DNA of 5,586 nt from Planctomycetota bacterium (GTDB taxonomy: Bacteria; Planctomycetota; Phycisphaerae; WQYP01): assembly GCA_021828925.1 (NCBI GenBank), contig JAJZCT010000260.1, positions 1 to 5,586 on the forward strand, written 5' to 3'. Position numbers and translations under genes: made by a program. Positions 1 through 5,528 of the stretch are shown in pieces. The notes below the pieces were generated by a model, which did no database searches, was not told the origin of the DNA, and saw nothing but the letters and a program-made list of their open reading frames with translations. Positions within the stretch are counted from its first letter, which is position 1. Each line of letters opens with the position of its first letter.

Positions 1-1
1 G

Positions 2-142
2 GCTGCCCGCGCGCTATACATCCGCATTTATCAACTGGATCCGGTCATGCCCGGGCTGGTGGAAAAAATGCAACATGATGGCGTAACGATTTCCGAGGCG
101 TTGGCTGCCCCCCTGCCGGCGACACAACCGGCCCCCAGGTAA
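2..142 (+). CDS. C-terminal fragment of an unidentified protein
   Basis: An open frame enters from the left edge and stops at TAA 140-142, giving 46 residues. It reads AARALYIRIYQLDPV at the edge and ends in a Pro/Ala-rich tail (APLPATQPAPR). The first part looks helical and basic, and RARALY-like helices occur at the end of region 4 of ECF sigma factors. A sigma factor would fit a following single-pass membrane protein that could be its partner, but no region 2 or helix-turn-helix is inside the window, so this is a guess. The next gene starts in the same frame 24 bases later, after one stop. No ATG within the fragment has a ribosome site, so it is read as the end of a longer gene. Confidence 0.5.
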   Translation, partial: AARALYIRIYQLDPVMPGLVEKMQHDGVTISEALAAPLPATQPAPR

Positions 143-166
143 TCCATCAGAGCACGGAACACGCTG

Positions 167-748
167 ATGATTGAATCCGCCGGACGCAAATTTCTGGAAT
201 TGCTTGAAGCCCACCGCAATGCGTTGTACACCGTGGCGTGTCAGGGTGGTGCGCCGAATGTGGCTGAAACCGCATTGCAGCGCGGAATCCGCAGCGCTTT
301 TCGTGAATATGCCCGGAATCAGGCACCCCGCGACGATCAGGTGCAATGGCTGGTAGAGCACATTAACGCGGAACTTGGCGATTTGTCAGCTTCCACCGCT
401 GCCCCGGTGACGGAATTACCCATGCCTGCGGATGTATGGGCACGCCTTGCAGCCGCGATCCAGATTGAGGCGGCCACCCTCGGCGGTGCCGCTGAACAAT
501 CCATGCTGGCCTACGATCCGCTGCTGGCTCCACGGAAAAAAAAATCCGGCTTGGATGACACGCTTGAAGGCTTAAATTTATCCCCATGGACGCGGTTTGT
601 TATCGCGACGGCCATTGTGCTGTTTATCGGTATTGTGGCCACCATTATTCTTACAACGCATCATGCGGGGCCCGGCAAAACGCCTGCGGCAACTTCCCCA
701 TCCCCAGCCACCGCGCCGGGAACGCCCGTATCGGATACGCATCCATGA
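167..748 (+). CDS. Single-pass membrane protein, unknown function (possible sigma-factor-related regulator)
   Basis: The product has 193 residues. Residues 1-120 are soluble and mainly helical, K124-K126 form a basic patch, residues 142-163 form one hydrophobic membrane helix, and the last 30 residues are a Pro/Ala/Thr-rich tail. The positive-inside rule places the N-terminal part in the cytoplasm and the tail outside. There is no signal peptide. Residues 9-48 (FLELLEAHRNALYTVA, then VAETALQRGIRSAFREYAR) have the spacing of ECF sigma region 2, and DVWARLAAAI (89-98) resembles helices in anti-sigma-like proteins. Both are resemblances by eye, and no zinc-binding HxxxCxxC motif is present. ATG 167 is the only ATG, GTG or TTG between the preceding in-frame stop (140-142) and the body of the protein, and its Shine-Dalgarno site is poor. 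The stop overlaps the next start as ATGA, so translation is probably coupled. An A9 tract (536-544) lies just before the membrane helix. Confidence 0.75.
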   Translation: MIESAGRKFLELLEAHRNALYTVACQGGAPNVAETALQRGIRSAFREYARNQAPRDDQVQWLVEHINAELGDLSASTAAPVTELPMPADVWARLAAAIQIEAATLGGAAEQSMLAYDPLLAPRKKKSGLDDTLEGLNLSPWTRFVIATAIVLFIGIVATIILTTHHAGPGKTPAATSPSPATAPGTPVSDTHP

Positions 749-1485
749 CACATCGCCCGCCGCTGCAATCGCGTTATCCCGTCCGGCTTCACGAATTGAT
801 GGTCGGATCGCATCGGCTGGAAATTTTTGCTCCCGCAGACCCTGATTCGCTGCTGGATGATCCGACCGTTGAAGCTCGCTATAAAAAAGATAACTATTTG
901 CCTTATTGGCCGGTGATCTGGCCCAGCAGTCTTATGCTGGCGGAGCATATTTTATACAATCATGATTCACCGCCGACATTACCGCCGCGCCCGGACGGTC
1001 TGCCGCCGCGTGCTATTGAACTTGGCTGCGGACTGGGCATTGCCGGTATCGCCGCCGCCATGTGCGGCTGGCATGTGACATTCACCGATTATGATCCCGA
1101 GGCCGTAGATTTTGCCGCTTTTAACGCCAATTGTAACAAGATTTCTCCGGAGCTTGTCACGGCCCGGCACATGGATTGGCGGGAACCGATCCATGAACAA
1201 TTCGATTGGATCATTGCCTCCGATGTGCTTTATGAACGGCGGCTGCATCCGATTCTTCTGGATGCGATTGATCATCTGCTGGTGCCGCAGGGCGTAGTAT
1301 GGATCAGCGATCCGCAGCGAAACAGTGCCGGGGATTTTCCCCCCGTGGCGGTGGAACGCGGCTTTCGCATTACTAATTCTGTTCTGCAATGGACGGGCCC
1401 TTCCGGTATTAATTCTGATGCGGATCTGCTTGTGCTGCGCCGAATCAGTGCGTCAAAGGCGTTACCCAAAGTAGTCATTCAATAG
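745..1485 (+). CDS. SAM-dependent methyltransferase, lysine-methyltransferase-like (Methyltransf_16 type)
   Basis: This 246-residue class I (Rossmann-fold) methyltransferase probably modifies a protein. Visible motifs in order are LPYWPVIWPS (52-61), the pre-SAM signature of the METTL/ETFB-lysine-methyltransferase-like group; motif I ELGCGLG (92-98), which binds SAM; FTDYDPEA (113-120), whose acidic residues contact the SAM ribose; DWIIASDVLYE (154-164), the motif IV region; and DPQRNSAGDF (189-198), matching the DPxR element of that family. A Pro-rich stretch (76-88) precedes motif I. The frame is open back to 586, but ATG 745 is preferred: it overlaps the previous stop by ATGA, and translation upstream of it gives unrelated low-complexity sequence. 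rsmE starts 10 bases after the stop. PrmA, the ribosomal protein L11 methyltransferase, often sits directly before rsmE in bacteria, so this enzyme may fill a similar place. Its length and motifs differ from full-length PrmA, and the substrate is unknown. Confidence 0.85.
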   Translation: MTHRPPLQSRYPVRLHELMVGSHRLEIFAPADPDSLLDDPTVEARYKKDNYLPYWPVIWPSSLMLAEHILYNHDSPPTLPPRPDGLPPRAIELGCGLGIAGIAAAMCGWHVTFTDYDPEAVDFAAFNANCNKISPELVTARHMDWREPIHEQFDWIIASDVLYERRLHPILLDAIDHLLVPQGVVWISDPQRNSAGDFPPVAVERGFRITNSVLQWTGPSGINSDADLLVLRRISASKALPKVVIQ

Positions 1486-1495
1486 AGTCACCGTC

Positions 1496-2281
1496 ATGAG
1501 TGTACCGCGCTTTTATGTTTCACCGCTGGTCAGCGCCGGGGAATTTCCGGACGATCAGGCCCATCATGCCCGCGATGTGTTGCGTTTGGATAACGGTCAA
1601 ACGGTGATCGTTTTTGACGGATCCGGTCAATCTGCTCCGGCAAGTATCAACATTGAAAAAAAACATGTGTTTTATACATTGACCGGCCCGGTCACGGTGG
1701 ATGCTGCGCCCGCGTACATTTTGACGATAGCCACAGCTATCCCCAAAGCTGATCGCGCGCATCAACTCCTTGAGCAGATCAGCCAACTCGGTGCCGCCAG
1801 CCTGATGTGGCTGGATTGCCGCTATAGTGTGGTGCGCCCCAGCGCGGAAGCGAAAAAAATGGAGAAGTGGATCCGTCTGGCCGTTGAGTCAGCTAAACAA
1901 TGCGGAAGATCCCGCATACTGGCGATCCAGCCCCCGCAAACCCCCCGGCAAGTTCTGGAAAGGGCGGACACGGAGACAATAATATGGACACATGTTGATG
2001 CCACCCAAGACTTGGCGCAACGCCTGACGCTTTGGCAAGCTGAAAGATCTGCTCGGCCCATGGACCCCGTATGCTCCGGTATAACCGTAATGATCGGCCC
2101 GGAGGGTGGATGGAGCCCGGAGGAGCAGGAACTTCTGGCCGGGCACACGGCACCCGTGCGTCTGGGAAACAACATCCTGCGCATTGAAACCGCCGCCGCC
2201 GCCGCCGCCGCAATCACGCAGTCGGTTTTGGGGCAAGGGGGAAATATGCCGATAAGCATCAAGAAGCATCAAGGCCGTTAA
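1496..2281 (+). CDS. rsmE: 16S rRNA (uracil1498-N3)-methyltransferase RsmE
   Basis: RsmE methylates N3 of U1498 in 16S rRNA in the assembled 30S subunit, using SAM. The product has 261 residues, slightly longer than the roughly 240-250 usual for the family. The N-terminal PUA-like RNA-binding domain shows RFYV (5-8), HHARDVLRL (23-31) and VFDGSG (39-44). The SPOUT domain follows: KADRAHQLLEQISQLG (84-99), the family's KgdR-LG segment; ESAKQCGRSR (131-140), the eAaeQsgR motif; MIGPEGGW (199-206); and the knot motif LGNNILRIETA (223-233). The usual LRTETA reads LRIETA. After it come seven alanines encoded by a GCC repeat. ATG 1496 fits the family N-terminus, and the site before it is weak (only a GAG). 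The tail (SIKKHQGR) comes from a 10-bp tandem duplication and two stops in tandem (TAATAA) end the gene. It sits between a methyltransferase and miaA, probably in one operon. Confidence 0.96.
   Translation: MSVPRFYVSPLVSAGEFPDDQAHHARDVLRLDNGQTVIVFDGSGQSAPASINIEKKHVFYTLTGPVTVDAAPAYILTIATAIPKADRAHQLLEQISQLGAASLMWLDCRYSVVRPSAEAKKMEKWIRLAVESAKQCGRSRILAIQPPQTPRQVLERADTETIIWTHVDATQDLAQRLTLWQAERSARPMDPVCSGITVMIGPEGGWSPEEQELLAGHTAPVRLGNNILRIETAAAAAAAITQSVLGQGGNMPISIKKHQGR
2190..2211 (+). repeat. CCG/GCC trinucleotide microsatellite inside rsmE
   Basis: About seven uninterrupted copies of a three-base unit encode most of an alanine run (A233-A239) right after the LRIETA knot motif of RsmE. RsmE proteins commonly have an alanine-rich helix here, so the residues are normal for the family, but coding them with identical codons is unusual. 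Slippage would change the number of alanines without shifting the frame. Confidence 0.85.
2254..2273 (+). repeat. Perfect 10-bp tandem duplication at the rsmE 3' end
   Basis: The ten bases AAGCATCAAG occur twice with no gap (2254-2263 and 2264-2273). Ten is not a multiple of three, so the copies are read in different frames and encode the end of RsmE (SIKKHQG). Loss of one copy would move translation past both tandem stops and into the miaA region. Confidence 0.85.
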
Positions 2282-2301
2282 TAAGCTATTATATATCAGA
2301 T

Positions 2302-3258
2302 ATGGAAAAGCTTCTGATCATTGTTGGTTGCACGGCTGCGGGAAAATCAGAGCTTGCGGAAGCGCTGGCCGCGCAGTGGCAACATACCGACGCACGCCCC
2401 GCCACGATCATGGCGGTTGATTCCATGCAGGTTTATCGGGGCATGAATATTGGCACAGCAAAACCATCCCGCACGGCACAACGCGCTATACCCCATACGA
2501 TGATTGATGTCGCTGATCCGTGGGAATCGTTTTCCGCAGCACGGTTTGCGGCCATGGCTGAACCCATTCTGCAGCAGCACCGCACAGAAAATCGGCCCCT
2601 GATTCTGGTGGCCGGCACAGTGCTTTATTTGCGCGCGGTACTGGAAGGATTGTTTGAAGGTCCTGCGGCCAATACGGAAATCAGACAGGCCCTGGCGGCG
2701 GTGGCGGAAAAATCAGGTTCCGCGGAACTGCATCGACAATTGACGCAAGTGGATCCCGTCGCTGCGCAACGCATTCACCCCAATGATTTGCGCCGAATTA
2801 TCCGTGCATTGGAGGTTTTTCAAATTACCGGCGTGGGCATCAGCACGCTGCAGACGCAATGGCAGGCCGGTCGCCCACAACTGAATTATCGTATCATCGG
2901 CGTGGCGCGGGAAAAATCTGATTTAAATCGGCGTATTAATCAGCGCGCAGGCCTGATGCTGGAGCAGGGATTATTACAGGAGGTTCGCACGTTGCTGGAC
3001 CATCCCCAAGGCTTATCCATGCAGGCCCGCGAAGCGGTGGGCTATAAGCAAATAATAGAATATATCACCGGAACACTACCGCTGGATGAAGCCTTGGAGC
3101 GCATTAAAATTCAAACCCGCCATCTGGCCAAGTTACAACGCACCTGGCTGAAGCGCTTTGACGGCGTGAACTGGTTAGATGCCTTACCACAGCAACCAGC
3201 GGCGGAACTGGCCGGGCAAGTGCTGGAAGTAGTCAGGGAGCCGAAGATTTTGGCGTGA
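2302..3258 (+). CDS. miaA: tRNA dimethylallyltransferase MiaA
   Basis: MiaA transfers the dimethylallyl group of DMAPP to N6 of A37 in tRNAs that read codons beginning with U. This is the first step toward ms2i6A and it stabilises codon pairing. The product has 318 residues, a usual length. Visible motifs are the P-loop GCTAAGKS (9-16); VDSMQVYRGMNIGTAKPS (39-56), with the catalytic base D40; IPHTMIDVADPWESFSAARF (63-82); VAGTVLYLRAVLEG (103-116); NDLRRIIRALEV (161-172); RAGLMLEQGLLQEV (215-228); AVGYKQIIEYI (245-255); and TRHLAKLQRTWLKRF (272-286). The commoner forms are GPTASGKT and VGGTGLY, so two nucleotide- and substrate-binding motifs are slightly unusual, but the key Lys, Ser and Asp are kept. 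ATG 2302 gives the family N-terminus. Its 20-base leader is AT-rich with no Shine-Dalgarno site, so translation may rely on low structure or on coupling to rsmE. Confidence 0.96.
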   Translation: MEKLLIIVGCTAAGKSELAEALAAQWQHTDARPATIMAVDSMQVYRGMNIGTAKPSRTAQRAIPHTMIDVADPWESFSAARFAAMAEPILQQHRTENRPLILVAGTVLYLRAVLEGLFEGPAANTEIRQALAAVAEKSGSAELHRQLTQVDPVAAQRIHPNDLRRIIRALEVFQITGVGISTLQTQWQAGRPQLNYRIIGVAREKSDLNRRINQRAGLMLEQGLLQEVRTLLDHPQGLSMQAREAVGYKQIIEYITGTLPLDEALERIKIQTRHLAKLQRTWLKRFDGVNWLDALPQQPAAELAGQVLEVVREPKILA

Positions 3259-3269
3259 TTGTATTTTTT

Positions 3270-3273
3270 GGAG
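3270..3273 (+). promoter_or_regulatory. Ribosome binding site deciding the kinase start
   Basis: GGAG ends 6 bases before ATG 3280. It settles the start against an in-frame TTG at 3259 that would add seven residues (MYFLELH) not seen at the N-terminus of FGGY kinases. Confidence 0.75.
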
Positions 3274-3279
3274 TTGCAC

Positions 3280-4605
3280 ATGAAAGTTCTGGCTCTTGAT
3301 GTTGGATCATCATCAATTAAGGCGGCCTTATGTAAAAACGGGGCGATTAAACACATCGAGCGGGTAACGGTCGCAAGCCGCTTCCATGGCTCAGAAGTTG
3401 AAATCCCGGCAGCACAACTGTTGAAAAGCCTTCGCAAGGCAATTTGCCGCATAACCGCCTCCCATCGCCGCATCGACGCCATCACGTTGGACAGCTTCTG
3501 TCCGGGCGTTGTCGCTACTGATAAAAGCAATGCGATATTATTTGGCTGTGTGACGCATCAGGATCGGCGCAGCGTTCAGGAGTCTGCGGAAATTGAAAGG
3601 CAAATCGGCAAGGAACGTCATTTGCAACTTACCGGTAACCGTCCTTTCCCCGGTGGCATCGGCAGCACAACACTCTTATGGTTCAAACGCAATCAACCGG
3701 CCTTGTTCAAAAGGATCGCCCATATCGGCCAACCCACCTCACTGCTTATCCATCACCTTACGGGGAAATGGGTTATTGACCCGTCGCAGGCCGCGTTCCT
3801 GGGGTTATATGATTCCATCAAACTATCAGGATGGATTCCTGAATTATGCCAACTCGTCGGTCTGGAAGAATCGCAACTACCGCAGATACTCTTTGCCGAT
3901 CAGGTTGCCGGTAAAATTACACGTAGCGCAGCCGATCAACTTGGCTTGCCGGAAGGCTGCCCGGTATTTGCATCGCTTGTGGACACCAGCGCCGCCATGC
4001 TGGCTACAGATTGCCGCCCCGGCCGATTGGTCCATAGCGCGGGGTCAACGGATGTGCTGGCGTTATGCCTGGATAAGCCCTCCCCGGCAGATGATCTGCT
4101 GACTCGCCCGCTGGGGACAGGTCATAAACTACCGAAGCGCTGGCTGGCGGTAAGCACGATCGCCGCCGGTGGATCCACCATGCACTGGCTGAAAGATAAT
4201 TTATTTGCCGATTACTCTGCCAAAAAGTTTCACAAACTGACACAGCAACTGGGTAAAACACTTCGCGACATGAAGATCCACGTGCCCGCGAACACCGATG
4301 TTACCTTTGCTCCCTATCTGGCGGGCGATCGCACCGCAATTGAAGCTCGCACTGCCTCATTTGAACATCTGACACTTGCGGCCACGCGCGAAGATATGCT
4401 GGAAGCGGCCATCAGATCTCTCGCCCAGGCCAGCCGCCAAAGATTTGAAAGGCTTTCCCAGATTCATCCCATTGCCGCCGAGATATTTACCATGGGCGGA
4501 CAAACTGACTTGGCGGACATCATGCACGCCCACTGGCCGGGCAAGCACACATTTACCCCGCTGGAATATGAGGCCATGAGCGGATTAAATCGTCTGGCGG
4601 GATAA
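3280..4605 (+). CDS. FGGY-family carbohydrate kinase
   Basis: This enzyme phosphorylates a sugar or polyol with ATP in the cytoplasm; the substrate cannot be named. The product has 441 residues, shorter than xylulokinase or glycerol kinase (about 500). The N-terminal actin-like domain shows LALDVGSSSIKAAL (4-17), the first phosphate loop with D7, and THQDRR (92-97), where related kinases usually have W-x-D-x-R. The C-terminal domain shows VDTSAAMLA (234-242) with the catalytic-base candidate D235, SAGSTDVLAL (253-262), GGSTMHWLKDNLF (298-309), YLAGDRT (346-352), and GGQTDLADIMHAHWP (406-420), the adenine-binding region. The last family motif, usually EaSALGAALLAA, is cut to EAMSGLNRLAG at the C-terminus, so the final helix is missing or reduced. 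The THQDRR motif and the length suggest a xylulokinase- or sedoheptulokinase-like branch, a weak inference. The gene follows miaA by 21 bases and ends 39 bases from the stop of the opposing cassette. Confidence 0.88.
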   Translation: MKVLALDVGSSSIKAALCKNGAIKHIERVTVASRFHGSEVEIPAAQLLKSLRKAICRITASHRRIDAITLDSFCPGVVATDKSNAILFGCVTHQDRRSVQESAEIERQIGKERHLQLTGNRPFPGGIGSTTLLWFKRNQPALFKRIAHIGQPTSLLIHHLTGKWVIDPSQAAFLGLYDSIKLSGWIPELCQLVGLEESQLPQILFADQVAGKITRSAADQLGLPEGCPVFASLVDTSAAMLATDCRPGRLVHSAGSTDVLALCLDKPSPADDLLTRPLGTGHKLPKRWLAVSTIAAGGSTMHWLKDNLFADYSAKKFHKLTQQLGKTLRDMKIHVPANTDVTFAPYLAGDRTAIEARTASFEHLTLAATREDMLEAAIRSLAQASRQRFERLSQIHPIAAEIFTMGGQTDLADIMHAHWPGKHTFTPLEYEAMSGLNRLAG

Positions 4606-4644
4606 CCGTCCGGCATTCCCACAGTTAACCATCCAGAGGATTTA

Positions 4645-5145
4645 TTAGAATCCGTTGTTTAAGAGCGACCGAAGAAGTCCATCCAATTTTATCAATTGTA
4701 CGGCGTATCTGGCGCTGCACTGAGAAAAACTGAAATCGGCGGGAACAATGGGCCTGCCGGTTTTTTTATCCGCCCACGGGTACTCCGGATTTGCGCCTCC
4801 GTGCCCCGCCGTGCCCGGTGCCAGGCGCTCAATCCACCTTGCAAGGTCCAACAGCGAATCAATATATGCCTTAAATTCCGAGGCGGCACCGATATTCATA
4901 TCAGCTCGGACACGCGGATTGGTTTTGAGCAACTGCAACGATCGCACCAGAGCGGCGTGCGTAAACTTTGGAGGGCGTCCCGAATTGGACGCCGAAAGCA
5001 TCGCTTTCCCCAGCTTCTCGGTGGTCATCTGCAGGTAGTGAAACCAGTGGCAATCGGGGAAGTCAGATTCGTTGAGCATTTCCATAACGCTAAAGTCACT
5101 TTTGGCTTGGTCCAGAAACGCCTCAGACCAGTTATCAGCCGGCAT
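4645..5145 (-). CDS. HEPN-like domain protein, putative effector of a two-gene module
   Basis: The product has 166 residues, is soluble and probably all-helical. Residues 8-72 follow the HEPN (PF05168-like) pattern: FLDQAKSDFSVMEML, then HWFHYLQMTTEKLGKAML (33-50), matching the a-h-aqqa-EKalKAll helix, then GRPPKFTHAALVRSL (56-70), matching G-x-P-x-x-tHdL. R57 and H63 fit an R-x5-H spacing, although in HEPN ribonucleases the catalytic R-x4-6-H normally lies in a later helix, so activity cannot be assumed. The second half has a distinctive NPEYPW (119-124) and a final helix (144-163). ATG 5145 has AGGAG (complement of 5153-5157) 7 bases upstream, inside the end of the preceding gene. The 11-base overlap with that gene indicates co-translation. 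Known HEPN proteins of this size include toxins and RNases of defence systems. The assignment is by pattern only; a non-toxic helical binding protein is the alternative. Confidence 0.7.
   Translation of the reverse strand: MPADNWSEAFLDQAKSDFSVMEMLNESDFPDCHWFHYLQMTTEKLGKAMLSASNSGRPPKFTHAALVRSLQLLKTNPRVRADMNIGAASEFKAYIDSLLDLARWIERLAPGTAGHGGANPEYPWADKKTGRPIVPADFSFSQCSARYAVQLIKLDGLLRSLLNNGF
4737..4767 (+). terminator. Candidate intrinsic terminator for the + strand operon, inside the antisense of the HEPN-like gene
   Basis: CGGCGGG (4737-4743) can pair with CCTGCCG (4753-4759) as a 7-bp stem with one G-U pair and a 9-base loop, followed by one G and seven T (4761-4767). This is a classical rho-independent shape in the + direction, about 130 bases past the kinase stop. 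The same bases encode the DKKTGRP part of the HEPN-like protein on the other strand, so the shape may be partly chance. No comparable hairpin with a T-run lies closer to the kinase stop. Confidence 0.5.
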
Positions 5146-5443
5146 CGGTGATCTCCTGCGCGTCGGTCCAACTTCCCCACTCTTCCGGCAATTCTAGCCG
5201 CTTAAACTCTTCCGGCCTGATCATGGCAATAGCGGACCGAAAGGGAAGCTTATGCTTTTTTGAGCCTCGGAAATAAAACGGATGCACACGTTGGTCGTCG
5301 CTTACGGGAATTTCCGTGATCAGCTCGATCAAACGAACTTCGGCGTCCGCGGGAAACCAGTACACCTTGCTGATCGACGGCTCTACGTCGCGATTGTCCT
5401 TTGCGAGGTATCTGGCTTGTCGCTCAATTTCTTTTCTTGACAT
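5135..5443 (-). CDS. Small protein of unknown function, partner of the HEPN-like gene (antitoxin candidate)
   Basis: The product has 102 residues, is soluble, and has no signal peptide or membrane segment. Residues 1-20 form a charged helix (SRKEIERQARYLAKDNRD). Residues 26-58 look like beta strands with a core VYWFPADAEVRLIEL and PFYF (55-58). Residues 66-83 contain LPFRSAIAMIRPEEF, and the end is acidic and aromatic (LPEEWGSWTDA). I recall unnamed bacterial proteins with a similar WFP...VRLIE...P-F-F layout but cannot name a family. It has no GSxxxxxxxxD-type nucleotidyltransferase motif, so it is not an MNT antitoxin, and no clear DNA-binding fold is visible. ATG 5443 has AGGAG (complement of 5451-5455) 7 bases upstream. 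It is translated first and overlaps the HEPN-like gene by 11 bases, the order typical of antitoxin before toxin. That role is inferred only from arrangement and size. Confidence 0.72.
   Translation of the reverse strand: MSRKEIERQARYLAKDNRDVEPSISKVYWFPADAEVRLIELITEIPVSDDQRVHPFYFRGSKKHKLPFRSAIAMIRPEEFKRLELPEEWGSWTDAQEITDAG
5153..5157 (-). promoter_or_regulatory. Ribosome binding site of the HEPN-like gene
   Basis: AGGAG on the - strand lies 7 bases before the ATG at 5145-5143 and inside the coding end of the upstream partner. It fixes the start and shows that the two genes were built for coupled translation. Confidence 0.75.
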
Positions 5444-5450
5444 ACGAGCA

Positions 5451-5455
5451 CTCCT
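5451..5455 (-). promoter_or_regulatory. Ribosome binding site of the small partner gene
   Basis: AGGAG on the - strand, 7 bases before the ATG at 5443-5441. Together with the second AGGAG at 5153-5157, it sets this cassette apart from the + strand genes, of which only the kinase has a clear site. Confidence 0.75.
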
Positions 5456-5528
5456 GTTGTGGTGTCATAGGTTAAAGTCTACGGCATGGCGATTGTGCCT
5501 GCCATTAAAATCCCGACGATTCTACACA

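Noticed and set aside
586..744. N-terminal extension of the methyltransferase frame from ATG 586
   Set aside because: It would overlap most of the membrane-protein C-terminus and encodes low-complexity Cys/His/Tyr-rich sequence. ATG 745 with the ATGA overlap fits the family start.
1822..2272. Long - strand ORFs opposite rsmE, including poly-Arg and poly-Gly versions
   Set aside because: They are shadows of the GCC repeat and of GC-rich codons in rsmE, with no domain or ribosome site.
2286..2297. AT-rich stretch before miaA as a -10 box
   Set aside because: TATTAT is present, but no -35-like hexamer lies 16-18 bases upstream. The low GC may simply keep the start site unstructured.
3259..3279. 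TTG start adding MYFLELH to the kinase
   Set aside because: GGAG at 3270-3273 serves ATG 3280, and MKVLALDVG is the normal FGGY N-terminus.
4638..4653. Hairpin GGATT/AATCC between the convergent genes as a terminator
   Set aside because: The stem is only 5 bp and AT-rich and has no proper T-run on either strand. The hairpin at 4737-4767 is far better.
4696..5151. Long + strand ORF opposite the HEPN-like gene
   Set aside because: Its translation is basic and low in plausible domain structure and has no ribosome site. The - strand frame has clear helical motifs and an AGGAG site.
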